A stretch of DNA of 33,072 bases from an uncultured Collinsella sp. (GCA_900547655.1 URHQ01000012.1:1-33072), one strand, 5' to 3'. Positions 1 to 8,204 are shown, numbered from the stretch's first letter. Notes: a model not told the origin generated them from the sequence alone. Numbers and translations: made by a program.

Positions 1-1410
1 CGGGATTGGTCAATCTCGGCCGACTATATTTGGCTAAATTATTCCGGCGCTAACAACATCTCTGCGCTTGCCAACGCTGCCGCTTACTGCGGCCGTGCAT
101 ATGCCTATAAGATCTGGGGCGTGAGCGACGATGCTCATGAGCTTGTGGGTACCCAGTTCAACCCATATCACGCAAAGGGCAAGGGAAACCAAGAGCTTTT
201 GATGTGGCTCAAGCTTGCGCTCTCAAACAATGCGAATTACGAGTTTGCGGTTATTGACCATGAGACAAAGCACTTTGTGGTGCTGAAAGTGCACGCCGCG
301 AACGCTCAGCCGGTCTATTTTGATAAGACCGCCTACATCCGAGAGGGATCTTCGACGGCAGAACTGCTTCCTGGTAGTGCGCGAGAGGCGGAGCTGTGGC
401 GTCGCTTGCAGGCGGGGAACGCGGAGCTCGCTGTAGTTGAGAGCGATCTGACGCCTCAAGAGGTCGCCGAGATTCTGGATATTGATGCATATTTTGAGCT
501 GTGCAGATTGAGGAGACCCGTCGATCTGGACGGAGTAATTCTTGCTCTCTGTGAGCAAGAGCTGATTCATCGCCAAGACAACGGCCGTTATAGCATGACG
601 CGCTTGGGGATGCTTCTAGTGGGAAAGAGGCTCTCTCGCTATCCGGAGCTCAGAAAACGCATGCTGCGAATTGTGCGATATGCGGGAAAAGGCAGCTTTG
701 ACATTATTGGTGATACTGAAATCGATAAGGGTTACGCTTTAGCGCTTCCGCAGGCTGAGCAACTGATCATGTCGATGATTCCGGCTGTTGAGACGTTGGA
801 TGGCGCATTTCGACGCATCCAGACGGCCTACCCCCAAAGGGCGATTCGCGAACTGCTATCAAATGCCGTGATCCATCAAGACATCGCTGACAACACGGCG
901 GGGCCTCTTGTTGCGATTTACGACAATCGTATCGAGTTTTCTAATCCCGGGACAACGCTTATTCCGGCAGAACGCGTGCTCAACGCGCAGCCGAAAACGC
1001 GCAATTCGATGATGGCGTCCCTCATGCGCCAAATGGATCTTTGCGAAGAAGGCGGTACGGGCTGGGATTTAATCGTAGATTCGCTCGAAAAAGCCGGCAT
1101 GCCTTCACCGGTTATCAAGAGTGAGGGCGGGCTGGGAACGCTCGTGACGCTCTATTGCGATTGCCCATATACTCGAATGAAAAAAAGCGAACGAAAAAAT
1201 GCTGTGTACTGGCATGCTTGTCTTTTGTACGCCCAAGGCGAGTCGATGAGCAATCAGTCACTGCGAGAGCGTTTTGGACTTTCCGATGAAAAGAAAAACA
1301 CGGTGGCGATGTCTCGTCTAATCAGAGAGTGCCTGGAAGAGGCGTTGATAAAGGAAGAGGACGAGGATGCGGGCGCCAAATATCGAAGGTATATTCCGTA
1401 TTGGGCCTAA
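1..1410 (+). CDS. AlbA_2/Schlafen-type ATP-binding regulator, 5' end missing
   Basis: The frame is open from the first base of the window, so the true start lies upstream. An internal GTG at 121 is an unlikely start because the preceding codons read as coherent AlbA_2-type sequence (ANAAAYCGRAYAYKIWGVSD). The N-terminal half resembles Schlafen AlbA_2 (putative DNA-binding), ending near the YIREGSST motif at about 331-354. The C-terminal half carries the GHKL-like ATP-binding block found in these regulators: RELLSNAVIHQD at about 847-882 and IEFSNPG at about 931-951, then a winged-helix-like tail. Proteins with this architecture are annotated as ATP-binding or RecG-like transcriptional regulators and are common accessory genes. 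G+C is lower than in the housekeeping genes here, consistent with transfer. The target is unknown. Confidence 0.85.
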   Translation, partial: RDWSISADYIWLNYSGANNISALANAAAYCGRAYAYKIWGVSDDAHELVGTQFNPYHAKGKGNQELLMWLKLALSNNANYEFAVIDHETKHFVVLKVHAANAQPVYFDKTAYIREGSSTAELLPGSAREAELWRRLQAGNAELAVVESDLTPQEVAEILDIDAYFELCRLRRPVDLDGVILALCEQELIHRQDNGRYSMTRLGMLLVGKRLSRYPELRKRMLRIVRYAGKGSFDIIGDTEIDKGYALALPQAEQLIMSMIPAVETLDGAFRRIQTAYPQRAIRELLSNAVIHQDIADNTAGPLVAIYDNRIEFSNPGTTLIPAERVLNAQPKTRNSMMASLMRQMDLCEEGGTGWDLIVDSLEKAGMPSPVIKSEGGLGTLVTLYCDCPYTRMKKSERKNAVYWHACLLYAQGESMSNQSLRERFGLSDEKKNTVAMSRLIRECLEEALIKEEDEDAGAKYRRYIPYWA

Positions 1411-1480
1411 AGGGCAGAAGCGGGAAAATGAGGCAGCTTGTGTTTGTTAATGACGAAGCGCTGTTGTGACTTAACTATCG

Positions 1481-1528
1481 AAAAAGCTGAGGGGGCTTAT
1501 GGAATCACATGAGCCCTCTCAGCTTTTA
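1481..1528 (+). terminator. Rho-independent terminator after the AlbA_2 gene
   Basis: A 16-bp stem with one mismatch (AAAAGCTGAGGGGGCT at 1482-1497, its complement at 1512-1527) is separated by a 14-nt loop. The A-rich and T-rich stem ends could serve either strand. It lies about 70 nt past the stop at 1410. Confidence 0.75.
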
Positions 1529-1624
1529 TAGCCTCTTTGATTTTGGACTCTGAATAACGTGACGGGTGTCATTTCCATCCCAAAAAATCCGATAGGGTTC
1601 CGTCCGCGTGCGGGCGGGGCCCTT

Positions 1625-1652
1625 TTGCGTGGCCTTTTATGTTTGCTATACT
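1625..1652 (+). promoter_or_regulatory. Possible promoter of the toxin-antitoxin pair
   Basis: A good -10 (TATACT, 1647-1652) sits 16 nt after a weak -35 (TTGCGT, 1625-1630). The start codon at 1677 follows an AGAGAGG ribosome site at about 1662-1668. A short G+C-rich hairpin (CCGTCCGC/GCGGGCGG, about 1600-1617) precedes it. Toxin-antitoxin promoters are usually autoregulated, but I see no clear operator. Confidence 0.35.
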
Positions 1653-1676
1653 GCTAGCAAGTAGAGAGGAGCCGCT

Positions 1677-2021
1677 ATGGGTACAGCAACGGTGCAGCTC
1701 AACACACGAATCGATCCTATGCTCAAGGCTGGTGGCGATGCGGTCCTAACACGCAATGGATTGGGGCCGAGCGATGCCATTCGTGCGCTTTGGGCCTATC
1801 TTGTCGAGCATCAAACGTTGCCGGGATTTATGGTGACGGATAAGCGTGAGGCGCCCCGTGCGGAGAGCCTGGCCGAGCAGGGGTGTGGCCTAGCTTTTTC
1901 CTCGTTGGGACTAAGTGCTTCGGATTTTGCGCCAGCTGGATCATCTTCGGAAGACTGGGATGCCGTACGAGATGATATGTATGACGCGATGATTGCCGAC
2001 ATTGAGGCGAATTGCCGATGA
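1677..2021 (+). CDS. RelB/DinJ-like ribbon-helix-helix antitoxin
   Basis: This 114-residue protein begins with a short strand followed by two helices (TATVQLNTRIDPMLKAGG, then LGPSDAIRALWAYL), the ribbon-helix-helix layout of RelB/DinJ antitoxins that bind their own promoter. The C-terminal half is acidic and probably flexible, as expected of the toxin-wrapping region. The start has a good ribosome site. The stop overlaps the ATG of the next gene in an ATGA at 2018-2021, a translationally coupled antitoxin-first arrangement. Fold and family are inferred from pattern only. The partner is a PIN toxin rather than a RelE/YafQ toxin, which is a mixed pairing. Confidence 0.75.
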   Translation: MGTATVQLNTRIDPMLKAGGDAVLTRNGLGPSDAIRALWAYLVEHQTLPGFMVTDKREAPRAESLAEQGCGLAFSSLGLSASDFAPAGSSSEDWDAVRDDMYDAMIADIEANCR

Positions 2022-2485
2022 TTGAGGCAAAGCATCTCTTGGTGGATACGAACGTTTGGCTCGATTATTACCTGCAAGAGGGGGCGTTCGACGAAGCGAA
2101 AAGATTGGTTGAACTGGCCGAGGCAGGAATGATTGACCTTCTGTATGCCCCAACGACGGCAAAGGATGTGTTCTATATTTTGCCCCGGCGACTAGCCCGG
2201 CGGAATGCGAATGGGATTAACGTGTCGTTTACCTCGGCGTCATGGGCCTGCATTGAGCACATGATGCAGGTGGCAACCGCCTCTCCGCTTTCGTTGGCAG
2301 AGTGCGAGATGGCGCGCATGCTTGGCAAACGCATGCCGGATCTTGAAGACAACCTCATCATCGCTTCGGGCGAGACGGCAGATGTTGACTACGTGGTCAC
2401 GAGCGACCGGCGCATGCTGGAGGCGATGCCTGAAGTTTGCCTGACGCCTGCCCGTGCACTCGAGATGATTGGGATCCTCGGCTAA
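2018..2485 (+). CDS. PIN-domain toxin (VapC-like ribonuclease)
   Basis: This 155-residue protein is predicted to be a PIN-domain RNase toxin that cleaves structured RNA when not bound by its antitoxin. The first acidic site is in LVDTNVWLDYY (Asp10, Asp16). The second conserved block, MPDLEDNLIIASGETADVDYVVTSDRRML, carries the further PIN acids (EDN and TSD). I chose ATG 2018 over the in-frame TTG at 2012 because it forms a 4-bp ATGA overlap with the antitoxin stop. Length and motif order fit small PIN toxins. RNA specificity cannot be read from the sequence. Confidence 0.8.
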   Translation: MIEAKHLLVDTNVWLDYYLQEGAFDEAKRLVELAEAGMIDLLYAPTTAKDVFYILPRRLARRNANGINVSFTSASWACIEHMMQVATASPLSLAECEMARMLGKRMPDLEDNLIIASGETADVDYVVTSDRRMLEAMPEVCLTPARALEMIGILG

Positions 2486-2550
2486 CCTTGCCTGTCTCGT
2501 TTCGCTATCATATGGGGCATTGTGAACCTCATGCAACTTTGGAGGACGGT

Positions 2551-3018
2551 ATGGCGGATAACGCCGAGATGCTATTCTCGCCTGAGCTGGTATTTTTTGA
2601 TTGGGAGTGCGCGACGCCGGGTGAGGTGTTTGCGCGACTCGAGGGCGAGCTCGCTCCGCGCGGCTACATTGCGTCCGGTTGGCTCGATGCCGTCCGTACG
2701 CGCGAGGACAACTATCCCACGGGCCTCGCCATGCCAGCGGCCAATATTGCCATCCCGCATACCGATCCCGGATTTGTGGCTAAGCCCTATATCGCAGTGG
2801 TGAAGCCCTCCGCGCCCGTGACGTTCAATGCTATGGCGGGCATGGGCGCTCCCGTGCCGGCGCGGATCATCATCAACCTGGGTATTGCCGAGCCGGGCGG
2901 CCAGGTCGAGGCCCTGCAAGCGCTCATGAATATCTTTATGGATGCCGACTCCGCAGCCGACGTGCTCGGCCAGGCCACGCAGCAGGACATGGTCGACGCC
3001 ATCCGTCGACACTTTTAA
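2551..3018 (+). CDS. PTS EIIA component, fructose/galactitol type
   Basis: This 155-residue protein resembles the PTS EIIA-2 domain (fructose, mannitol and galactitol family), which takes phosphate from HPr on a histidine and passes it to EIIB. The active-site block NIAIPHTD places the phosphorylatable His at residue 70. The start ATG at 2551 follows a clear GGAGG at 2541-2545; the frame extends upstream into the toxin gene, but that part lacks support. No EIIB or EIIC gene lies next to it. It may therefore serve a transporter elsewhere or be a regulatory EIIA. The stop is followed by repeat-rich intergenic DNA. Confidence 0.85.
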   Translation: MADNAEMLFSPELVFFDWECATPGEVFARLEGELAPRGYIASGWLDAVRTREDNYPTGLAMPAANIAIPHTDPGFVAKPYIAVVKPSAPVTFNAMAGMGAPVPARIIINLGIAEPGGQVEALQALMNIFMDADSAADVLGQATQQDMVDAIRRHF

Positions 3019-3034
3019 GGCCGGCACTGGGGGA

Positions 3035-3071
3035 CTGCCGGCAGCCGGGGACAGTCTCCATCTGCCGGCAG
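3035..3071. repeat. Arm-core-arm repeat, copy 1 (CTGTCCCC family)
   Basis: Two copies of the palindrome CTGCCGGCAG (3035-3044 and 3062-3071) enclose 17 nt. On the minus strand that segment reads ATGGAGACTGTCCCCGG, with CTGTCCCC close to the 3' arm. The same plan recurs at 3126, 5017 and 8889 with other arm sequences. Confidence 0.7.
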
Positions 3072-3100
3072 AAAAGGAACGTCCCTAACTGCCAACTGCC

Positions 3101-3154
3101 AGACCTGTCCCCTTTGCACCAAAATGGTGCAGATTAACCTGTCCCCCATGCACC
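3101..3154. repeat. Arm-core-arm repeat, copy 2, with a second core
   Basis: GGTGCA (3126-3131) and TGCACC (3149-3154) enclose GATTAACCTGTCCCCCA. Just upstream another CCTGTCCCC (3104-3112) is followed by TGCACC (3115-3120), which can also pair with GGTGCA 3126-3131. The middle arm therefore has two possible partners. The layout suggests two adjacent units of one family. Confidence 0.65.
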
Positions 3155-3222
3155 AGGTGTGCCGCGGGGGCTGCGTTGTGACACAATGGCGTTTGTTCGA
3201 TTCGTGATGCGAAAGGCCAAAC

Positions 3223-4446
3223 ATGGCAAATAAGAAAAAGAACCCCGAGGTCGCGCCGACGTCCGAGCAACGGTCCCGCGCCGCCTCCAGCTCTCGTAAG
3301 AAGCAGCGCAAGACCTATGTGTCCAAGACCGTCAAGATTGTCCTGGTGGTCATCGGCGTGCTGGCGATGCTGCTCTCCGTCTCGGCCATGGCGTGCTCCG
3401 GCCTGATGTCGCAGACCGAAAGTGCCAGCTCGGGCTATAAGCTCACTGGTGGTGTGGCTGCCACTATCAACGGCACCAACCTTACCGAGGACACCGTGAC
3501 CAAGCAGATTATGAGCATGCGCACGTCCTACGGCTACACCAAGGACAAGGACTGGGCACAGTACCTGGTCGACAACGACCTCACACCCAAGAAGTACCGC
3601 AAGCAGCTCATCGACTCCTACGCGCAGCAGATCCTGCTTCAGCAAGCGCAGAAGGAGAATGGCGTGACGGTGTCGGACGAGGAGGTCGAGAAGGCTTGGA
3701 AGGACGCGTGCAAGAGCGCGGGCGGCGCCAAAGCCTTTAAGAAGACGCTTAAGACCTACGGCTACACCGAGGACACCTACAAGGATTCGCTCAAGGAGAG
3801 CCTGGCGCAGCAGAAGCTCAAGGATGCCGTGGCACCCACCAGCAAGCCCAAGGACAGCGAGATTGTCGATTACATCAATGAGAACCTGTCCAACTACAAC
3901 GACGCCCGTCGTTCGTCGAATATTCTGATCAAGGTCGATTCTGACGCTTCCGACGAGGACAAGGCCGCCGCCAAGGCCAAGGCGCAGGAGTGCCTGGACA
4001 AGATTAACTCCGGCGAGCTGAGCTTTGAGGACGCCGTGAAGCAGTATTCCGACGACACCGGCTCCAAGGACAAGAAGGGCGATGTGGGCTGGGACAAGCT
4101 CACCACCTTCGTCGACAGCTACCAGGCGGCGCTCGAGGGGCTCAACAAGGGCGATGTGAGTGACGTCGTTGAGTCGACCTATGGTTACCACATCATCAAG
4201 TGCACCGACTACTTCCATGTCGATAATCAGGTTGATGACATTAAGCAGGTGCCCAAGGACATCAAGAAGTACGTCTCCAACGTGGTGAAGACTCAGGCGG
4301 CAAGCACCGCGTACAGCGAGTGGCTGGAGCAGTACAAGAAGGACGCCGACATCACCGTTAACACCATGCCCAAGGACGTGCCGTACAACGTCAGCCTGAA
4401 GGGCGTCACCAAGAGTTCGACCGACGATTCGTCGACGACTGAGTAA
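3223..4446 (+). CDS. Membrane-anchored parvulin-type peptidyl-prolyl isomerase (PrsA/SurA-like)
   Basis: This 407-residue protein is predicted to be an extracytoplasmic foldase. A lysine-rich cytoplasmic N-terminus (about 1-35) precedes one hydrophobic segment (about 38-58, VKIVLVVIGVLAMLLSVSAM). A cysteine follows directly, but residue -3 is Ala, so lipidation is doubtful and a signal anchor more likely. A helical SurA_N-like chaperone region follows. The rotamase domain runs from about 225 (RRSSNILIKV) through FEDAVKQYSDD and KGDVGWDKL to YGYHIIKCTDYF near 330, the parvulin signature order. The tail is Lys-, Ser- and Thr-rich. In other Gram-positive bacteria PrsA helps fold secreted enzymes. 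The YqeY-family gene follows on the same strand. Confidence 0.85.
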   Translation: MANKKKNPEVAPTSEQRSRAASSSRKKQRKTYVSKTVKIVLVVIGVLAMLLSVSAMACSGLMSQTESASSGYKLTGGVAATINGTNLTEDTVTKQIMSMRTSYGYTKDKDWAQYLVDNDLTPKKYRKQLIDSYAQQILLQQAQKENGVTVSDEEVEKAWKDACKSAGGAKAFKKTLKTYGYTEDTYKDSLKESLAQQKLKDAVAPTSKPKDSEIVDYINENLSNYNDARRSSNILIKVDSDASDEDKAAAKAKAQECLDKINSGELSFEDAVKQYSDDTGSKDKKGDVGWDKLTTFVDSYQAALEGLNKGDVSDVVESTYGYHIIKCTDYFHVDNQVDDIKQVPKDIKKYVSNVVKTQAASTAYSEWLEQYKKDADITVNTMPKDVPYNVSLKGVTKSSTDDSSTTE

Positions 4447-4500
4447 TCATGGGGCGGTGCCCGCGTGAGTGCCGCCCACGCTATTGAGGAGGATATGCAG

Positions 4501-4944
4501 ATGACCAACGAAGAGCTGCAGAAGGAAATGATTGCGGCCATGAAGGCCAAGGACAAGGTTCGCCTGTCTATCATTCGCCAGGTTAAGGCCGAGGTGAAGA
4601 ATATCGAGGTCAACGAGCGCCGCGATGTGACCGAGGAAGACGTCAACAGCATGATCAAGCGTCTGATTAAGCAGACGAGCGAGACGTTGGAGATGTCCAT
4701 TAAGGCCGGTACCGACCAGGAGCGTACCGACAACCTGACCGAGCAGGTCAAGATTCTGGAGAGCCTGCTGCCCGCGCAGGTTTCGGGCGAGGAGCTCGAG
4801 GCCCTGATCGAGCAGGTCATCGCCGAGCTGGGCGCGACCTCTAAGAAGCAGATGGGCCAGGTCATGGGCGCTCTGGGCAAGGCCACCGGCGGCAACTTTG
4901 ACAAGCCGGCAGCAGCAAAGATCGTCGGCGCAAAGCTTGCGTAG
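4501..4944 (+). CDS. GatB/YqeY-family protein
   Basis: This 147-residue protein belongs to the YqeY family, related to the tail domain of the amidotransferase subunit GatB that contacts tRNA. It starts MTNEELQKEMIAAMKAKD and carries the family patterns LSIIRQVKAEVKN, ESLLPAQVSGEELE and MGQVMGALGKATGG. Length matches the family. ATG 4501 is chosen over ATG 4495 because the AGGAGG at 4487-4492 is 8 nt from the former but only 2 nt from the latter. Most members are free-standing with no settled function. The foldase gene upstream may be co-transcribed; a GGGCGG/CCGCCC hairpin lies between them. Confidence 0.88.
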   Translation: MTNEELQKEMIAAMKAKDKVRLSIIRQVKAEVKNIEVNERRDVTEEDVNSMIKRLIKQTSETLEMSIKAGTDQERTDNLTEQVKILESLLPAQVSGEELEALIEQVIAELGATSKKQMGQVMGALGKATGGNFDKPAAAKIVGAKLA

Positions 4945-4972
4945 GGGCCGAGCGGTACATAGTTGATGTTGG

Positions 4973-5004
4973 GGGGCGTGGCCATAGCGGTCGCGCCCCT
5001 TTTT
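4973..5004 (+). terminator. Rho-independent terminator after the YqeY-family gene
   Basis: An 11-bp stem beginning GGGGCG (4973-4978) and closing CGCCCC (4994-4999), with two G-T wobbles and the loop ATAGC, is followed by five T residues. It closes the foldase/YqeY transcription unit. Confidence 0.85.
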
Positions 5005-5016
5005 GCTGGGTTGGGT

Positions 5017-5043
5017 ACTCATTTAAGCCTGTCCCCAATGAGT
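5017..5043. repeat. Arm-core-arm repeat, copy 3
   Basis: ACTCATT (5017-5023) and AATGAGT (5037-5043) are perfect inverted arms around TAAGCCTGTCCCC. This is the smallest and cleanest copy: the core ends directly at the 3' arm. Confidence 0.75.
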
Positions 5044-5080
5044 GGGTTAAAGGTTGCAGGTTCTTTACGGGAATGTAGTG

Positions 5081-5113
5081 TTGGCTGCGGAAACGTGGTT
5101 CTTTCCGTACAAT
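5081..5113 (+). promoter_or_regulatory. Possible promoter of the amino-acid ABC operon
   Basis: The -10-like TACAAT (5108-5113) lies about 35 nt before the operon start. The nearest -35-like TTGGCT (5081-5086) is 21 nt away, which is too long, so only the -10 is credible. Confidence 0.35.
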
Positions 5114-5148
5114 AGTTCAACTCGTGTAAACGCAGGGAAGGGACATTC

Positions 5149-5880
5149 ATGGCAGACATGATCGAGATCAAGCATCTCAACAAGTACTTTGGCGACCTGC
5201 ATGTGCTCAAAGATATCAACCTCACCGTCAAGCGCGGTGAGAAGCTCGTAATGATCGGGCCTTCCGGCTCGGGTAAGTCGACGCTCATCCGTTGCGTCGA
5301 TTATCTGGAGGAGCCCACGTCGGGCGAGGTCGTCATCGACGGTACGCCGCTCACCAAAAAGAACCACCTGGAGATGGCTCGCAAGTATAGCTCCATGGTG
5401 TTTCAGCAGTTCAACCTGTATCCCAACATGACGGTGCTGGGCAACCTGACGCTCGCGCCCATCAAGCTGCAAAAGAAGAGCAAGGAGGAGGCGACCGAGA
5501 TCGCCATCGCCGCGCTCAAGCGCGTCGGCATGGCGCATAAGGCAGGTGAGTATCCGCAGAACCTCTCGGGCGGTCAGCAGCAGCGCATCGCCATCGCCCG
5601 TGCCCTGTGCACCAAGCAGCCCATCATCCTGTTTGACGAGCCGACCTCGGCGCTCGATCCCGAGATGGTCCAGGAAGTCCTTGACGTTATGATTGAGCTC
5701 GCGCAGGAGGATATCACCATGATCTGTGTGACGCATGAGATGGGCTTTGCGCGCCAGGTGGCCGACCGCGTCATCTTTATGGAGGACGGCCGCATCCTGG
5801 AGGAGGGCACACCCGAGCACTTCTTCGATAACCCCGAGAACCCGCGCTGCCGCGAGTTCCTGTCCAAGATTCTGCACTAG
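5149..5880 (+). CDS. glnQ: Polar amino-acid ABC transporter, ATP-binding subunit
   Basis: This 243-residue ATPase energises amino-acid uptake. Walker A is GPSGSGKST (residues 38-46), the Q-loop region MVFQQFNLYPNMT, the signature LSGGQQQR, and Walker B IILFDEPTSALDPE, followed by the switch histidine in CVTHEMGFA. Length and motifs are typical of the GlnQ/HisP/GluA group. It is first in a four-gene operon (ATPase, binding protein, permease, permease), the same order as gluABCD for glutamate uptake in Corynebacterium. Specificity within the polar amino acids cannot be fixed from this subunit. Confidence 0.93.
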   Translation: MADMIEIKHLNKYFGDLHVLKDINLTVKRGEKLVMIGPSGSGKSTLIRCVDYLEEPTSGEVVIDGTPLTKKNHLEMARKYSSMVFQQFNLYPNMTVLGNLTLAPIKLQKKSKEEATEIAIAALKRVGMAHKAGEYPQNLSGGQQQRIAIARALCTKQPIILFDEPTSALDPEMVQEVLDVMIELAQEDITMICVTHEMGFARQVADRVIFMEDGRILEEGTPEHFFDNPENPRCREFLSKILH

Positions 5881-5888
5881 GCGCGGTG

Positions 5889-6764
5889 ATGGACATGACG
5901 GATATGACGAGGGCGGCCGTGTCGCGCCGTCACTTTTTGCAGCTGGCTGGCGCCGGCATGCTTGCGCTGACGGGGACCGCGCTTACCGGTTGCGGCAACT
6001 CCACCAGCGGCGAGGGCTCCGACAAGGGGTCCAAGCTTGCGGCTATCAAGTCGCGTGGCCATCTGAATGCCGGTGTTAAGAAGGACGTTCCCGGCTATGG
6101 CTATTACGACACCGCCAAGGGCCGCTTTGAGGGCATGGAAGTCGATTTGTGCTACCAGATCGCCGCTGCCGTCTTTGGCGTGAGCTACAAGGAGGCCCGC
6201 GCCCAGGAGCTTGTCGAGTTTACCGATGTAACGCCCAAGACACGCGGCCCGCTGATCGATAACGGCCAACTTGACGTAGTCGCGGCGACCTACACCATCA
6301 CCGACGAGCGCAAGAAGAGCTGGGATTTCTCGACGCCGTACCGCACCGACTACGTGGGACTCATGGTCAAGAAGCGTTCGGGCTTTACCTCGATTGAGGA
6401 CCTGGATGGCAAGGTCATCGGCGTGAGCCAGGGTGCTACCACGCAGGGCCTGATCGAGCAGATGATCAAGGACAACGGCTTTAGCTGCAAGCCCGAGTTT
6501 AGGGCCTTTAGCGGCTACCCCATCATCAAGAGTTCGCTCGACGCCGGCAATATCGACGTCTTTGCCATGGACCGCTCCACGCTGGCCGGTTACATGAACG
6601 AGACCGTTGAGCTGCTGCAGCCCGAGGTCAAGTTTGGCGAGCAGGGCTACGGCGTGGCGACCAAGAAGGGCTGCGACCTTTCGGCCGTGGTCGATCAGGT
6701 GATTTGCGATCGCTTGGCCGACGGCTGGCTCGACCAAGAGGTCAAGACCTGGGGTCTTGTATAG
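5889..6764 (+). CDS. Amino-acid ABC transporter substrate-binding lipoprotein with twin-arginine signal
   Basis: This ~291-residue protein is an extracytoplasmic solute-binding protein of the polar amino-acid family (SBP_bac_3). The signal region contains SRRHFLQ, a good twin-arginine motif, then a short hydrophobic stretch and the lipobox LTGC. It is therefore predicted to be exported folded by Tat and lipidated. The mature part has the family patterns GVKKDVPGYGYYD, FEGMEVDLCYQIA and DVVAATYTITDERKKSWDFSTPY, closest in style to glutamate/aspartate binders. The start is uncertain: GTG 5886, ATG 5889 and further in-frame ATGs at 5898 and 5907 lack a strong ribosome site, suggesting coupling to the ATPase gene 8 nt upstream. 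Confidence 0.88.
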   Translation: MDMTDMTRAAVSRRHFLQLAGAGMLALTGTALTGCGNSTSGEGSDKGSKLAAIKSRGHLNAGVKKDVPGYGYYDTAKGRFEGMEVDLCYQIAAAVFGVSYKEARAQELVEFTDVTPKTRGPLIDNGQLDVVAATYTITDERKKSWDFSTPYRTDYVGLMVKKRSGFTSIEDLDGKVIGVSQGATTQGLIEQMIKDNGFSCKPEFRAFSGYPIIKSSLDAGNIDVFAMDRSTLAGYMNETVELLQPEVKFGEQGYGVATKKGCDLSAVVDQVICDRLADGWLDQEVKTWGLV

Positions 6765-6789
6765 GCGCATCGTCCAAGGAAGGAATCAA

Positions 6790-7536
6790 ATGCTCGAAGG
6801 ATTGTTTGACGCCGACCGCTGGTCGACGACATTTCAAAACATGGGGCCCTTCTGGGAGGGCTTTGGCGTGACACTGCAGGTGGTCGTTGCCGGTCTGCTG
6901 CTGTCGCTGGTGCTGGGCACGCTGCTGGGCGTGTTCTCTACCACTCGTTCGCGCGTGCTGCGCGCCATAAGCCGCGTGTACGTGGAGTTTTACCAGAACA
7001 CCCCGTTGCCCGTACAGGTGCTCTTTATGTACATGGCCGGTCCGCAGTTTTTGCAGGCCATAACCGGTGCCGACCAGCCGGTGCGCATCGCGCCGTTCGT
7101 GCTGGGCTTCTTGGGTGTGGGCCTATATCACGCGGCCTACATTTCGGAGGTCATCCGCACCGGTATCGAGGCGGTTCCGCGCGGTCAGATGGAGGCGGCC
7201 CAGAGCCAGGGCTTCACCCGTGCGCAGGCGTACTGGTACATCGTGCTGCCCCAGACATTCAAGATCATTCTGCCGCCGCTGTGTAACCAGGCGCTCAACC
7301 TGGTCAAGAACACGTCGGTGCTGGCGCTTGTGGCCGGCGGCGACCTTATGTACCGTTCCGACAACTTTGTGAGTCTGTACGGTTACCTGCAGGGATACAT
7401 CGTCTGCTGCCTTATGTACTTCATCATCTGCTTTCCGCTCGCCATGCTGGTGCAGTGGCTCGAGCGCCGCTCCAAGGAGCGTCCGCGCGGTGTGAGCCTG
7501 GCCGAGCTGGGGCTCGACAACGTAGAGGAGGCCTAG
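6790..7536 (+). CDS. Amino-acid ABC transporter permease 1
   Basis: This 248-residue inner-membrane permease belongs to the HisM/GlnP family. A membrane segment occurs at about 23-50 (VTLQVVVAGLLLSLVLGTLLG), then YVEFYQNTPLPVQ, the usual marker. The cytoplasmic EAA loop that docks on the ATPase reads AVPRGQMEAAQSQGFTRAQA, continuing to VLPQTFKIILPP. ATG 6790 follows AAGGAAGGA and is preferred over upstream in-frame codons that overlap the binding-protein gene. It probably pairs with the next permease as a heterodimer. Confidence 0.92.
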   Translation: MLEGLFDADRWSTTFQNMGPFWEGFGVTLQVVVAGLLLSLVLGTLLGVFSTTRSRVLRAISRVYVEFYQNTPLPVQVLFMYMAGPQFLQAITGADQPVRIAPFVLGFLGVGLYHAAYISEVIRTGIEAVPRGQMEAAQSQGFTRAQAYWYIVLPQTFKIILPPLCNQALNLVKNTSVLALVAGGDLMYRSDNFVSLYGYLQGYIVCCLMYFIICFPLAMLVQWLERRSKERPRGVSLAELGLDNVEEA

Positions 7537-7539
7537 CGC

Positions 7540-8178
7540 ATGGAAATCTTCAACGCGACCAACCTGCTCTACATTTGGGGCGGCTTTGTTAAGACGATCG
7601 AGATCTCGGCGCTGTCGATCTTTTTCTCGCTCATCTTTGGCACGGTGCTGGCGCTCGTTAAAAGCTATGCGCCCCGCCCGTTCCGTATTTTGGTGAGCGC
7701 CTATATCGAGCTGTTCCGTTGCACGCCGAACCTGCTGTGGATCCTGTTTATCTACTTTACGGTGCAGGGTTTGGATATTGTGATTTCGACCATCGCCTTT
7801 ACGCTGTTTACCAGCGCTGTTATGGCCGAGATTGTGCGCGGCGGCCTCAACTCGATTCCACGCGGCCAGTTTGAGGCAGCACAGAGCCAGGGCTTCGGCT
7901 TCTTTGCCACCATGCGCTACATCATTCTGCCGCAGACGTTTAAGACGATCATTCCGGCGCTGTTTAGCCAGTGCACGACCGTCATTAAGGACAGCTCGTA
8001 TCTTTCGGGCATTAACGTGGCCGAGCTCATGTACACGGCAAATGTCGTGATGGCCCATGCGATCGACCTGTCGCAGGTGCTTATGCTCTACGGCCTGGTG
8101 TTTGCGATGTACTTTGTGCTCAACTTTGGTATCTCGCTGCTGGTGAGGGCATATCAACGTCGCATCGTGGCCGCATAG
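7540..8178 (+). CDS. Amino-acid ABC transporter permease 2
   Basis: This 212-residue permease is the second membrane half of the importer. It shows the family pattern AYIELFRCTPNLLWILF and an EAA loop (SIPRGQFEAAQSQGFGFFAT) followed by ILPQTFKTIIPAL, nearly the same as in permease 1, which suggests an old duplication. It starts 3 nt after the previous stop, with GAGGAGG at 7525-7531 inside the end of permease 1. It is the last gene of the operon, followed by a hairpin at 8205. Confidence 0.92.
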   Translation: MEIFNATNLLYIWGGFVKTIEISALSIFFSLIFGTVLALVKSYAPRPFRILVSAYIELFRCTPNLLWILFIYFTVQGLDIVISTIAFTLFTSAVMAEIVRGGLNSIPRGQFEAAQSQGFGFFATMRYIILPQTFKTIIPALFSQCTTVIKDSSYLSGINVAELMYTANVVMAHAIDLSQVLMLYGLVFAMYFVLNFGISLLVRAYQRRIVAA

Positions 8179-8204
8179 CCTGGCTTTCCCTGGTACGCTA
8201 TCGT

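Noticed and set aside
3176..3186. TTGTGACACAA palindrome as a Rex operator before the foldase gene
   Set aside because: Rex sites have a longer spacer between TTGTG and CACAA; this 11-bp match is probably chance or part of a promoter.
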